Assembly (NCBI GenBank): GCA_030549205.1
Contig: JAUKTV010000024.1
Coordinates: 124,001 to 188,000 of the forward strand
Source: Apiosordaria backusii
Lineage: Eukaryota > Ascomycota > Sordariomycetes > Sordariales > Lasiosphaeriaceae
Length of the DNA stretch: 64,000 bases
Reading direction: 5' to 3'
The translations under genes and the position numbers were made by a program. The stretch's first letter is position 1. Every line of letters begins with the position of its first letter. The notes below the pieces were generated by a model. The model was not told the origin of the DNA. It did not search any database and saw only the letters and a list, made by a program, of their open reading frames with translations. Positions 1-11,707 of the stretch are shown in pieces.

Positions 1-290
1 AGACAAAACAGCCGCCCCAGCCCTTATACAGCCTCCCATGCGCAACTTGGAGTAAGGTGACATCTGCTGAGGTTTTGGGGCTGCTCTTGGCGGGCCGATG
101 GATCAGTTGCTTGGCTGCCAGTGGGTGCATCTCGGTGTGGGTGGAGATTCACAAGCACAGCTTGATCTCCCTTCACCTGCCGTCCCCGCTCCGGTTGATT
201 GCGACCCCCGCCTTACCTTTGAGGCCAGGGCTAGAGAAAAAGCGGTTTTGATATTGGGAGCGGCATGGCGTTTTGAAACGGTTTTCTAGG

Positions 291-313
291 AAGAAGAAGA
301 AGAAGAAGAAGAA
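291..313. repeat. (AAG)n microsatellite
   Basis: An almost perfect run of AAG triplets lies inside the putative last visible intron of the CBM48-domain gene. It gives only low-complexity Lys/Phe-rich translations on either strand. Confidence 0.85.
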
Positions 314-438
314 AAAGATGCAGGGGAAAGAGGAGGTGAGGTGGAGGGGTGTTGAGGATGGTGATGGGCAGAAGAAGTAGAAAGACTTCGAGAATGAGGA
401 GCAAGCGGAACAAAAACAAATGGAATTGTCGTACACAC

Positions 439-851
439 CTTGTAGTAGATCTTTTCCGAGGCCTTGGGTAGCGTTACGATCTTCTGGAAGACCTGTCCAA
501 CGCGCTCGAGCTGCTCGCTCTTGCTCCAATCGTCAAAAGTCCCGGTCACGTAAACTTCCTCGGCATCATGGGGCCTGCAATGGGGGGAGGAAGCGGTTAG
601 CAAGCTGTCAAACATGTAGGTGGCAGAATCGTCATGGTGGCATCAACCGGGCAAAGCTTCGGGGGTGGACTGCGAGTCAGAGAGGTCTGGCAAGGATGCA
701 AGCTCTCTGAGCGCAAGTCGATGCGACTCGGCCGGCGACCCTCGACATGATGATCGATCAGTTTGGCCTGTTGATGGAGACTGCCACCTGCTTGGGTGAG
801 TGAGAGATGGATGATGCCTGCGACTAACCACTTGAAGGTGAAAGTGCCCAT
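439..851 (-). CDS. CBM48/AMPK-beta glycogen-binding domain protein, 5' part only
   Basis: The first two exons of a minus-strand gene are visible: 851-829 and 574-439. The first donor is GTTAGT and the acceptor is TTGCAG; together the exons encode 53 residues ending IYYK, where a GTGTGT donor follows in phase 0. The protein starts MGTFTFKWPHDAEEVYVTG and continues TFDDWSKSEQLERVG. This is the N-terminal half of an AMPK1_CBM (CBM48) glycogen-binding fold, as in AMPK beta subunits and the yeast Mdg1/Crp1 proteins, which carry the same TGTFDDW motif. The expected continuation of the fold, around FVVDG, is not found in bases 1-438. The next intron or exon must therefore extend past the left edge and the gene is truncated by the window. 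The intron in 438-1 contains an AAG microsatellite. The domain call is firm; the overall protein identity (Mdg1/Crp1-like) is inferred from the start-proximal position of the domain. Confidence 0.8.
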
Positions 852-2477
852 GGCTGCGGGATGCTGCTGATTGGTGAGAATTGAGAATCCGCTGATTTGA
901 TTGATTGTATCGGTGAGACGTGCCTCTAGCTGGCGGCGAGTCGACAGAACAGGAAGCAAGCAATGCGCGCTGGCTGGCTGATCCGCAATGTAGGCAGGTG
1001 GAAGCTGAAGCTCGGAGCCGAATGATGCTGCGTGGAAGGAGCCTGTTAAGATGCCTCAAGAACTCTCTCGGTCGAAAGAATTGCTTAGGTATGCGGCGAT
1101 ACGGCACACAGACCTCTCTCTGGCTGATAGGCAGGGTAGCTCTGTTGATTGGTGGGGGTCGCGCTGACGTCAATTAGATATGCGATGCGAGAGACAAAGG
1201 CCGCGAATGCAACTTTGAGGTTCAGAGACAATTGTTCCAGCCTTTTTAACAGAAAGCGAAGAAGTCTTCTTTGAGTTGTCAATTGTTATCGCAACAGAGT
1301 GAATGAGCGATATCAACATCAAATTTTCAAACACGCGCCATCACGGTCAACAAATGGAAGAGGCTGGCTCGCGTTAATGTGGAAGCTGCAAATGCGCTAG
1401 GGTCCGTCCAGTTGCGCACGCCAAGAAACACCACCCCAGCCAGGTCCACCAAGCATTCGTATTTCTTGGCTCCTCCACCGCTCTCTGCCTTCTCCGTCTC
1501 ACCCACTTGTCGTCAACGCAAGTGGATATTACATACTTGGGTTGTGAAGTCTCAACAAATTCTGCTACTCTTGCCCTTCTGGCCAATCCAAGTCTTCTCA
1601 GCCAGGCATTGTTGCAGCCGTTGTTGATAACGCCACCACGCACTCTTGCGGCACAATACCGTCTCGACAGACAGTATCCGAGCTTCGACCTCAAACTGTC
1701 AAACTGTCAAACAGAACCCGAAATTCCTTGTCAAGCTTCCTACACACGTCATCGCCCTGGAGTGTTTGCAAGGGTAACAATCCCGATTCTTCCAATTTTA
1801 GCACACCGACGTTTGCTTACTTTTACCATGATACCTCTGGGCCAGACCATCAGCGGGTGACTTGCGCATAAACTATGCCTAACCCTAACCCATATTGACA
1901 AACAAAGACAACAACGCCCCTTACACTTTGCAATTCCTTTTGCAATTTGAAAGCTTTCACTGAGGGAAATGCCACGTTCAATTCCTTAGACTTTCATGGA
2001 TGTTATCAGCCATCGATCGCTCCAAAACTTCATCGCATTCATATTCATCTAACTATCCCTAATAAAACTATCCGTCGCCGAATAAGTTTGGTGTAGTAGC
2101 TCTCCTTTTCCCTTCGTCCACCTCCTTTCTACAGCAGTCCCTGCTGATATTAAGGAGCCAGACGCAAAAGTGTTTGTCTGTAGAACGCCAATTTCATGCC
2201 AAATAGACAGACAGATAAAAAACGACAGTAAATCCAGAAAAGTAAAGGAGTTGAGACTCAGGGGCAATACAACCCATCCACCCGCAAGCTCTTCCTCTCA
2301 AAACGAAAAGGATAGTAGGAACCAAAAGCAAATATCCAAACTCCAAAGACTACGCTCACTTTGACGAACGTTGATCATAAACCCATGAGAAACCAAGAAC
2401 CCAAAAATCTAAGCATTTTGTCCCCAGAACAAAAAGCTCAAGCCCTGGAAAGCACTGCCATTTTAACAACATCGCAG
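852..2477. other. Intergenic region between the CBM48 gene and the ferric reductase
   Basis: I find no convincing gene here. The right-hand genes point left, so this holds the 5' flank of the CBM48 gene and the 3' flank of the ferric reductase. Reading frames of 60-170 codons exist but lack codon structure, introns or family resemblance. Two tandem CCTAAC-type hexamers occur near 1878, too short to be a telomere remnant. Confidence 0.6.
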
Positions 2478-4542
2478 TTACCAGCCGAACTGCTCACAGT
2501 GCAGCTCAACTCCTGGCCCATCACCCTGAATCAGGCTTGCCGTGGTATCACGGACAACGCGCATCAGCCCATGTGGCCCACATGCCGCCACTAGAACCCG
2601 TTGATTAGACGGCGTGCTGTTGACAGCAGCCCTGATCAGCGACGCCGCATCTGGGCGACCCTCCTTGATTGGGTGCTCGAATCGGTGGGCCGAAGTCGTG
2701 GTGACGATTTCTTTTCCTGACGACCTACTGCTATGGTGCTCGACGTGGGTCTCGATGGCCTCGTGCATCTCTTTCTCGGGGTCCCTTTCCTCCAGCGGTC
2801 GCCGGTGGGTGGGCGCTGGAATTCGTGGCTCATTCTTCTCCGTGTCGGTGTCAACGGGTGACAATGGTGGCGAGGCCACTTCGTTATCCGACGATGATCT
2901 GGACTGGAGGAGGGGATTTTGCCCGTCGTTCGGCAGGTCAGAGGTCGAGGAAGGAGCTCGCGTGACGTAGAGAGTGACATTGACTTTAGTCGAGTGGGCG
3001 TGGGTGCGAAGGAGGTCGAGTTGTTCCTTGAACCAGGAGAGGTTCTCTGTAGGAGGTTTGTCAGTCAGACTACTCTGGCCGAGGGTGAATATGACAAAAT
3101 GAAAAGGTGAAACATACCGTGCTTTTGGACCGCCCAGATGAAAACAATATTCTTGTGGGTTTCATCGGTCATTCGCTCAAGGACATTTACTGCCAAACCA
3201 AAGGTGAAGGTAGCACCACCACCGCCAGCAATAAGGACAATCTTGTCGAACTCCATGGGATCAGGGAAGGTGCCATAAGGGCCGTCAACCGAAGCTTTCA
3301 CCGACGCGCCAGGGTTGGCAACGGCATAGTTGTGCAGTTCCCGTGTGAATCCATTTTGAGCCTTCACAGTAAACTCCACAGGCGATCCCCGATGGATGGT
3401 AAAGGGGTGTGTTTCGAGCTTCCGAATAGCAGGTAACCAGATAAAACAATGCTTCCCCGGCTCAGCTCTTGCTGGGATCTTTTTCAGAACGATCTTCGTT
3501 CCCCCGTTGGGGAGAGGGTGGAGAGTGGCTTCGTTGTTGACGCTGTTGTACAAGACTCGAGACATTCTGATGATGCGGTCTGTGACCCACATAGATGCGG
3601 CAAGGAGAGTGATGATGTACGCCGGCTTTGTGAACTCGGGCTGATGAAAACCTGTTGCGACGATGCCCACAATCCAGCAGGTAATGTGAACCACATAGAA
3701 TAGCTCATACCAAAAACGTCGAAGGATCGTCGCCGCAAAGACGACGCTGAGAAATGCAAAGCCGGCGATGATGGCTGCAATCTCGCCCGGGTCAGCATAC
3801 TTGGTCAGCAACCGGCCTTGACTGTCGAAGAAGGCGGTGTACATGGCACCATGCAACACCATCTGAACGAACATGGTGTAACCAGCAATTTGGTGAAGAC
3901 AGTTGAGCCGTTCATACGAGTAAGCTGTAAGAAACGCTAGGGGTGTGTTCTTGAGGGCAAGGAAGACGAGGAATGCAAGGTTGGCCAAAGCCATCCTGTA
4001 GATGGACTGTCAATACGCAGCTCCATACGCCACGGAGGAGGAAAACATACCAGCCAAATCTTGCCGCGAAGTTCGAGAGCGAGTGAGTTTCCACGTAAAT
4101 GAACATGGCCACGAGGTTGAGGGCAAAGTACGCAGTAACCAAAATTGCATGTCCAGCCGAGTTGAACCCGGGGACCTTTCTGACCAACAGGTTTCTAGTG
4201 AGTCTGCGGTGTGAGATTCTCGTCAGTCAACAGGTCCTCGGCGTGCATCAGGGTGACTTCATACCTGGAGCTTGCCACAAAAGGACGGCCAAACATCCCA
4301 AGAGGCTTCTTCGAACTCTCCAACTTCACAACAAGCCAACGTGTCCAGTGGAAGACCACAAACACGGCGATCAAGCCACAGATACCCGCTGCGTAGTATC
4401 TCATCGCCTGTTCAGACATCTTCTGTCTCTGGGCAAACATGGCGTAGTAGGCGGGATTGCTGGGCCCATGGCCGGCCTGGCCAGCGGCCGCCGTGCTTCC
4501 ATGTCCGCCTCCGCTTGCTGTACTGCCGGACGGTCCGGCCAT
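2478..4542 (-). CDS. Ferric reductase transmembrane component (FRE/NOX-type flavocytochrome)
   Basis: A four-exon gene: 4542-4265, 4194-4051, 3995-3118 and 3046-2478. Donors are GTATGA, GTATGT and GTATGT; acceptors are CACTAG, CTACAG and CTACAG. All joins keep frame and give 622 residues. The protein moves electrons from NADPH through FAD and two hemes to reduce extracytoplasmic Fe(III) or Cu(II) for uptake at the plasma membrane. An N-terminal helix lies near residues 50-66, followed by the ferric-reductase-like membrane domain. Two bis-His heme pairs, each spaced 14 residues, are visible: H175/H189 and H244/H258. The FAD motif HPFT is at 337-340. A glycine-rich NADPH loop GGGGATFTFG lies near 398-407, a CGP motif at 589-591, and the protein ends in HCEQFGW, the hallmark FRE C terminus. 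About 100 polar, low-complexity residues in exon 4 form a loop inside the NAD-binding domain. The start is the first ATG of the open frame; the preceding codon is GTG. No siderophore or ferroxidase partner gene is adjacent. Confidence 0.93.
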
Positions 4543-7500
4543 CACGGAGAATGCTGTGGAGGGAGCAAGTGGTGTTGCTGCGGAGAGGCGTCACTAGGTG
4601 AGGATGCGGACGAGACCAAGATAGAATCAGGGCTAGGCAGGACGGGCAGGCAGGAACTGCTTTATACAAGCCAGGGTTTCCAGCAAAGCAGGAGCCAGTG
4701 GGACAAGGACGAAAACAAGAACCGAAACTTGGAAAGAGGGCCCGTGGTCTAGACCTTCCTTTGAGTAACCTGTAGCACTCTGGGAACCTGGTATATATCT
4801 GCCCTTCCCGCAAGCCATCATGTCCAGCAAAACATCCCACCAGTGGGTTGAAACGGGGGAGGGTAAGTGGAGTATACGAAGTTACGCCCATATACAGGCA
4901 CGACTTAGATGAAAACATGGCAGGGGGGCATTAGACTACCAGAATGAAAAGTTGATTGCTTCAACGTCACATGGAGGGAGCTTGGTATCTACAAGCAAGA
5001 CGTCCACGGCACTTGGAACTTCACCATATCCCTGCCAGACTCGTGATGGCAAGTTCCGGCCGTTTTGCCCACCGCGGCTGGCAGCCGGCCTCCAGGACTG
5101 ACGACTTCAACAATCCTCTCACACTGAGGAGTACGCGGCGCTTCACCGGCCGTGCTGTTAAGCCCCAAAGGGGTGGGTGCTGCGGGCAGGCAATGCGGGT
5201 CCCGGGGCTAGCATGCAGGGCCGGCGGGCGTGTGTTTTGTGACAACCTCTTCGGGGGTTTGAAATATTGTCGATTTCCCATCTGGGAATTTGGTCAGACT
5301 GACAAAGCACCAAGGTCTTCCCTAGAAAGATAGACGAGGCCCTAGAGGTGCGACCAATGTGGAACGCCAGCATGGCCTGGCATAGATGGACTACAAGTGG
5401 TCGACCATCGTCATTGGCACAACGGTAGTATCAGCAATCTGGCTAAAAAGGGGTAATAAGAGGCCCACTAGAACAATCCCGCCTGACCGTTGAAACTGGT
5501 GCATCGAATGCGTAGCCGTGAGGGAGCGAGTCCCAGGAAAGACCCCTGGCTGCCATCCAATATCTACCCCACAAACTCGCAAACGCACGCAATATCTGTC
5601 AATATCAGCGCCGACCCTCTATCAAGTTTTGGCAACCTCGTCCGGGCACCGGTCTGTGGGGCTCCGGGAGACGAGGCCTGCCTGACTCTCTGGTTCTGCC
5701 GCGCTGCAGACGACCATCACCGACCGCTGCACACAGCAACTTGCAGGCCTACGCAACATGGAGGTGACGGTTCGGTCTTTCGCCACGTGAGACGCGGTCG
5801 AGATAGGCGAGGGCGTAGCCGAATGACCGCGTCAGACGCGAGAAGCAGCAACAGCTGAAGCGAATCTATCATAATAAGCGCAGTGCTTGACCTTTTGCTA
5901 TCTGTGCCGCCTCCCTGAGAAGCAAAGGGCAGACAAGGGAAGGGAAGGGCAGACAAGGGGGAATCGAACCAGTGGGAAAAGAGGGGCGTGCCCGTCTATC
6001 TGAATCTGAACCACAAAACTCGTCGAGGATCCCAGGACGAAACAGGCATGCAGGGTAATAGCAGTTGATGAGCCAGCGCAAATCATAACGCGGCATAGTA
6101 AACGGGCGCGGCAGATTGCCTTTTGGACTGCCGGGAGGCGGTGATAGCCAACAGGGGGAGGGGAAGGAGGGTGACTGATAATAAGAAATAGCATATGCAG
6201 AGCAACGGGCAGATAGAAAACAACCGAAAGCTTGGTTGCACGCCCAATCCTTACCCGACATCCGTCTTGTCTTCTCCCAGGTTGTTGTGCTGGTCCCAGG
6301 TAGGGTGTGCGGACCGTTTGTGTCTTGAACGGCAGCTGGGGCGCCAAAAAGAAAGATTCCATCCATCAGACGGATGGAAGCTTCCATGAGGCTGTGGCCC
6401 ACTCTGCCATCACATATGTTCCGTCTCGGAGACAGCATCCGCTCGAAACAGTGGAAGCGAAGTCATGCCCTTGTTTTTTCAGTCATTTGTCGCTCAAGCG
6501 ATGCAAGCACTCGGAGTGGTTCCAAAGCAGCAGGTAACAAGCGCGGTACTTGGCAGTTGGGCTGCTCGTGGGCGTGGTGGGTAAGGACAGCTTCTATTGC
6601 CGACGTTGCAAGGAGCACTCGCTGTTGACATGGTGGTGACGAGATGCTGGGGCAGGGCCAATCAGGGTAAGGCGAGGCCACAATCATCGGCTTGCAAAGG
6701 TACAAGAATCGGGGCAATTTCAGGCACGAGAAAAGGCAAAAGGAGAACAATCGGGAAATACTTGATGCATGGAGAGGATACACAAAGATCGCCGACGGAA
6801 GGCCACAGGAACCAAGGTCCGTGGTTCGCCCTCCACCTGCCGTCAGTTTAAACTCTATCGGTCGCTCCCCCGCGTGGGGATGCCTCCGTTGCGCTATGCC
6901 TTATCAGGAAATCGCGCAGGGTTGGGTGCCGAGCCCTTCCCCAGGTTGGCCCTGACCCCATTCTCTTCAGCACTTACTCACCGCAACGCTGAAAGGCAGC
7001 GTCAACTCTTGCGCCCAGAGGCCGACGTCCTTATTGCAGCGTTGCCTACCTTATGGCAGGCCTTCAATCTGGAGAGCCCGACATCTTTCGTGTTCATTGG
7101 ACGTCTCTTGGGCGCTGTCGGGCCTTTCAGTGTAATCAGGTGGCATATTCATTGTTATCGGCATTTGACGATATTTCCAAGGCGCTGAGGGCGTGGAAAA
7201 TTGGTTTGAAGAAACGGTCACCGACAGCTTGCATCGCCGATGCAGCAAGTGGTTGCGTCAGCCTCCAAAAATCAGGAGCAACCCACATTCTGTGCATCTA
7301 CTGTCATGAACAAACAATCAACAAGCGAGCGAAACGCAACCGTCAAGAGAGGAGGCTGTGAGCATCTGAAGGACGCAATCCCACCCATCTCGGTACATTT
7401 TTCTCCATATCCAAGTTGGGCATACATGCTGTACTGTGTATGTATCTTGCGGCGCACAGCACGGACCCTATCAGCATCCTGTCCCTCTCATCGTCAGATG

Positions 7501-8752
7501 CGATCTCTACATGATGGCAGCTAGTCTGTGCGGCATCTCTGCACTAGGGCAGATTTGTCAGATCTTACTTTTCCATCTCTTCATTTGGACCCTCAAATCC
7601 TACCACCATTCACGCTATAAGCGAGGGTCGTTTGCTGTCATGCCTGCATGGACAGAAGCCCAAACGAGTCCCTTAAGACTTACACATTACCTTTGGATCC
7701 ACTGCCAAGAGATTACCCGCGTCTAGGTCCAACCCCTTCAAGCCTTACGCTGTGCTACTTATCGGTCCGGGGCAGTGGCGCCAGTGAGATTGGGGCCGAG
7801 AGTAACGCACCTACACCATAGACCATAGCTTCTCTTCCTGGCCATGATCTGATATCTCGTCATTGACAACTTCTGTTCTTGGTTGTGACCCGGTCATTGG
7901 TATCAACAAAAAGCCTTACTGCATCGATGTCTTGTTCATGGTTTGCACCTGTTATCTTTCTGGGGTGCGTAGGATCAGGACCTAGCTCCGAAGCGGTTGA
8001 ATGGGTCAGCATGCTGCAAGATTATGGTTCCTCAACAACCAAACACTGGTTCTCTCTCCACGTCACATCAACCAAGTCGGCTGTTGCGCGCGGAGGAACT
8101 TTTGACCAGGCTTCTACTCAGGGCATAGACCGCATATTGGCGATGCAATCTCATTAGGCACGCACTGACAGGAACCAGATCATCAACCTGTCACCCATCT
8201 AATCGGCCAGATTGACGGCGGCATGAGACTCTAGCCCAGTTCTCGGTGGGAATCTCAGAGCGGTTAACCCACTGCGGAGAGAGACACCGCAAGAATTTGC
8301 CTCAGCAGCATGCCGGAGTACTTGACTATGTACAGCATTATTTGAGCGCTTCTACGATAGGGCAGTGGGGAATAATGCTGACTGATTGCAGGGTCTTTCT
8401 TACATGATGTCACGAACGAAGCAAAGAAACATTCTGGGGCGGTGGAGAAAGAATAAGCGAGTACAATTCAAGAAAACTTTCATTGAACATGTCGAAAAAG
8501 CTGATTTATAAGACAAGGCAAATGCTTACAATGCGCGGGTGACATATAAGATTTCAAATTACAGGCCCTTAAGACTCCATCCTACTGCGACTCTATCAAA
8601 GCAAAAACCGAGCAAGCAAACCAACTCCACCGTTTTCACATGTCTAACTGTAGCCAGCTACAGTGAGGACAAGGAAAAGAACACCAAGCCAAAGAAAAGA
8701 ACAACGCACAAAATCAAAGACGCACCTGTTAGGTAGGAAGAGGAGAGTGGAG
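4543..8752. other. 4.2-kb region without a convincing gene
   Basis: This region covers the promoter side of the ferric reductase and the 3' side of the membrane-protein gene. Base composition is normal for the gene-rich part, with no AT shift. Frames up to about 190 codons are present on both strands but show no recognisable domain, no conserved start context and no matched introns. A tRNA-like T-loop near 5952 was examined and rejected. It could hold long regulatory DNA, a non-coding transcript or a fast-evolving gene. I cannot distinguish these. Confidence 0.5.
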
Positions 8753-10753
8753 TTAGTCACTGATCCCGCCAGAAAACCTGGCTCCAAAGTAGAAGCAGGG
8801 CGCCATGACGCAGAGGATGTGAAACCAGCCGACAAAGGTGAGCAAAGTGTGCCACCCAAAGTGGCCGCCGTTCATGTGGCCGCCGTAGCCGGCGACGATC
8901 AGATTATTATAGTTATAGGCATAGGCGAGAGAGAAGAGGAGTAGGACGAGCATGATGAAGTCCCACCAGGTGAACCCACCAGACTGCTGCTTTTGACGCT
9001 GAACATGGCCGGGGTTGATAGTAGTAGCGGAAGCGGTAGGCACACGGCGGGGTCTGACAACGGCGGGGGTGGAGGACTTTCTTCTTCTTATTCTTCTGGC
9101 ACCGTCGGGGGTGTCGGCGCCGCCGTCGAACTGTCCGACGCCGCCGCTCCTGGAGGAAGAACCGGCCTCGTCGGTTCTGCCCCTCTTGGAAGGGCTCTCT
9201 TTTGGGGAATTAGCCTTTCTCTTGGGAGGAGGCCCGGTCTCGTTGGTGCGGGTGGAGGGGGAGCCACGCTCGTTGGGTTGGGTGGAGGGAGAGCCGGTCT
9301 CGCTCGGACGGAGAGGCTCGGCGGTTCTCTGGTTGGTGGTGGGGGGAGAAGAATGAGTGGGCTGTTCCTGGGGTGTCTGTTCAGGTTCCTGTGGTGTCTG
9401 TTCGGGTTTCTGGGGAGTAACAGTAGGGTTAGCAGCTGTCTCGCTGGTTTGCGTCTCGACTCTGGGCCGGCCCTTGACTCCTCTCTTGAGCAGCGCCCAT
9501 CTCACGTCGCTGGGTGACTCCCAGTAGAAGGCCCCGGGTTGCTCGAAATACTCGGCGCCGAACTGTCCGGACTTCACTGAGCCGGTACTCGAGGAATTGT
9601 AGGTACTCGAGTCGCCCCGGGCCACAGTCTCAGCGTCGTTGTTCTGGTCAGGGCAGGCCCAGTTGGTGATCTGGCGAACGAGATCCTCCATCCACTTGGG
9701 GATGGTCTCGTTCTCTGGGAGATCGTGGTACCATTCAAGAGTCTTGATCGTGCGCTGGACGTTCTTCTCGTAGTCGGACATGTCGGGGTCAGTGGGCCAA
9801 GCGAGAAGGTCGGGATTCCTGAGGTAGAAGGGGTTGGGGTGGCCGAAGTAGAGCTCATCGGCGGGAGTATTCTCCACGAGCTCGGCCCTGGCCAGGAGTT
9901 GCTCCTTGGTGGGACGGTAGTAACCGCTGCTCGCCTGGGGGGTAACGGTTGGGGAAGCACTCACGCGGGTTGTGGGACTCCCATTGTCGTCACCATCGGG
10001 CTGGACGCCGAAGCGGGCGGCGCGAGCAGCGCGCCTCTCAATCTCGGATGGGGTTGGTGAGTTGAGGAGACTGAGATCGAAGGAGTCAAGATCGCCGTTC
10101 TCAGATCGGGCCGGGCCAAATCGAGCGGCGCGAGCAGCGCGCCTTTCAGTTTCGGACGGGGTCGGTGACTGGAGAAGAGTGCGATCGAAGGAGTCACCAT
10201 CGTCGTTCACGGATCCAGTCGGGCCAGTGACATCTTCGGAATTATTGACGAGCTGACCACCGAATTGAGCGGCGCGGGCAGCGCGTTTCTCAATTTTGGA
10301 TGGGGTCGGTGATTGGAGGAGGCTGAGATCTATGGAGTTAATGTCATCATTCTCGTCGCCACTCTCATCGTTCTGTGGCTGCTCTAGAGCCTGGTTCGTG
10401 GGCTGCTTCGGAGACGAATTTTTGGACTCGTCCTCGCTGTAATCGGAAGGGGAATCCGAGTGGTTGGCAGCCTGGGGTGTGGCAGGTGATGCGGTAGCAG
10501 TTCCTTCAGGTTTGGGGTTGGCAGGAGCTGCATCATTAGCATTCTCGTCATCACTACCTTGGGCTGTTACCGGGGCGTCGTTCTCCTGCTCCTCATGATT
10601 GGAATCGGTGTCGGACTCGGGCTTCTGCTCACCTGAAGACCTCTGGCTGTCGGAAGCGTATGTGGAGTCCTGGTCCGAGTCGTTCAGGTAGTCGAGGTCA
10701 GGTTGGAGCGCCTCGCCCATGGACTGCAAGGCGCTCTGAAAGGCGTTGAACAT
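8753..10753 (-). CDS. Low-complexity protein with three RAARAARFG repeats and a C-terminal two-helix membrane anchor
   Basis: A single uninterrupted exon of 666 codons. Residues 1-140 are acidic and Ser/Asp/Glu/Gln-rich. Three copies of a motif of about 25 residues follow at roughly 141-165, 189-213 and 225-249, with core SPTPSEIERRAARAARFG: a proline-directed phosphosite-like SPTP followed by a basic helix. Residues about 270-420 form a more ordered segment with many Trp and Tyr residues. A Pro/Thr/Gln-rich stretch with QTPQEPEQTPQE-type repeats and a basic KRGR/RRRK region follow. Two hydrophobic segments at about 597-614 and 634-655 suggest an integral membrane protein, perhaps of the nuclear envelope or ER. 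I do not recognise the family. The start is the first ATG, with no upstream in-frame coding signal. Function is unknown. Confidence 0.82.
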   Translation of the reverse strand: MFNAFQSALQSMGEALQPDLDYLNDSDQDSTYASDSQRSSGEQKPESDTDSNHEEQENDAPVTAQGSDDENANDAAPANPKPEGTATASPATPQAANHSDSPSDYSEDESKNSSPKQPTNQALEQPQNDESGDENDDINSIDLSLLQSPTPSKIEKRAARAAQFGGQLVNNSEDVTGPTGSVNDDGDSFDRTLLQSPTPSETERRAARAARFGPARSENGDLDSFDLSLLNSPTPSEIERRAARAARFGVQPDGDDNGSPTTRVSASPTVTPQASSGYYRPTKEQLLARAELVENTPADELYFGHPNPFYLRNPDLLAWPTDPDMSDYEKNVQRTIKTLEWYHDLPENETIPKWMEDLVRQITNWACPDQNNDAETVARGDSSTYNSSSTGSVKSGQFGAEYFEQPGAFYWESPSDVRWALLKRGVKGRPRVETQTSETAANPTVTPQKPEQTPQEPEQTPQEQPTHSSPPTTNQRTAEPLRPSETGSPSTQPNERGSPSTRTNETGPPPKRKANSPKESPSKRGRTDEAGSSSRSGGVGQFDGGADTPDGARRIRRRKSSTPAVVRPRRVPTASATTINPGHVQRQKQQSGGFTWWDFIMLVLLLFSLAYAYNYNNLIVAGYGGHMNGGHFGWHTLLTFVGWFHILCVMAPCFYFGARFSGGISD

Positions 10754-11707
10754 GGTAAGGTTTGGAGGTGATTTAGTAAGTGTCTTGTGTAGGTGCTAAA
10801 TTAGAATGTTAATATCGCAACAAGATCTTATTTGATGATGATGATAGTGCAAGTTGATGTCTTGTTGTCAAAGTAGCGGCTGTGAGTCTATCTGTCGAGC
10901 TCTTAACAAGTCTTGGGTTGGAGGAGCGGCACGACTTAATATTCAAGAGACATCAACAAAGATATTTCATTTAGTGTCTCAACACAAGAGTTTGTTCCAT
11001 TGTATGAGGACAAGCGAAAATGGAGTATGCTTTTGTGCTTATTTTAGACCCTGAGATAAGAAGACTGTTGTCCCTGATCTCTTTGTTCCCCCTTACCCCT
11101 GATAGACAATTGGCGATGAGTTCATTGTGGAACTGGGTCTTTGTTCAAAATTAGTACGCTATGATGTCTGACTGAGCCAAATAATGTAAACTAGCGTGCG
11201 GGCTAAGCCATTATTGCCGCCACTCGCCCGTGTAATACACGCCCTTGACTATTCTTGGGCTTCGTTTGCTAGGTGCTACCTGATCACCCTTCGAAACGCC
11301 ATGATGGCAGATTTGAGAACCTATCTCCAGCAACACGTAAATCGGTGTAGATAAATCTCTGCCTATAGCGGCTAATATGAGAGAATATAATGCTTGGTGG
11401 CCTTTGAAGGCAGCTGAGAGGTCCATGCCCTACCCTCTAATCCTGCTGGCTGCAAAGAAACAAGATTTGTATGCTCAGGCCTCAGACAAAGGAAAATAAC
11501 AAAACTCAAACGAGCAAAACTCCCGCTAAAATAGACCAAAAGCAACAAACCACCCTCAACGATGTTGGTATCAATCTAGATGAAGCCCTCCAACCAAAAG
11601 AAAACAAGTATCCAGGGGCTATTCAAACATCCCGAAACAAGTGTTTTTGTGCTAGTAAAGTATGTAAGGTGGAATCGAAGTCAGAGGCAATAAACAAGAA
11701 AGGGCAA
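10754..11707. other. Intergenic region between two minus-strand genes
   Basis: This contains the 5' flank of the 666-residue membrane-protein gene and the 3' flank of the RTA1-like gene. I see no coding region, RNA gene or repeat. Confidence 0.6.

Noticed and set aside
1870..1895. Telomere-like CCTAACCCTAACCC
   Set aside because: Only two hexamers in ordinary unique DNA; chance is sufficient.
5940..6030. Possible minus-strand tRNA (GGTTCGATTCC-like T loop)
   Set aside because: No matching acceptor or T stem and no A box upstream at the right distance.
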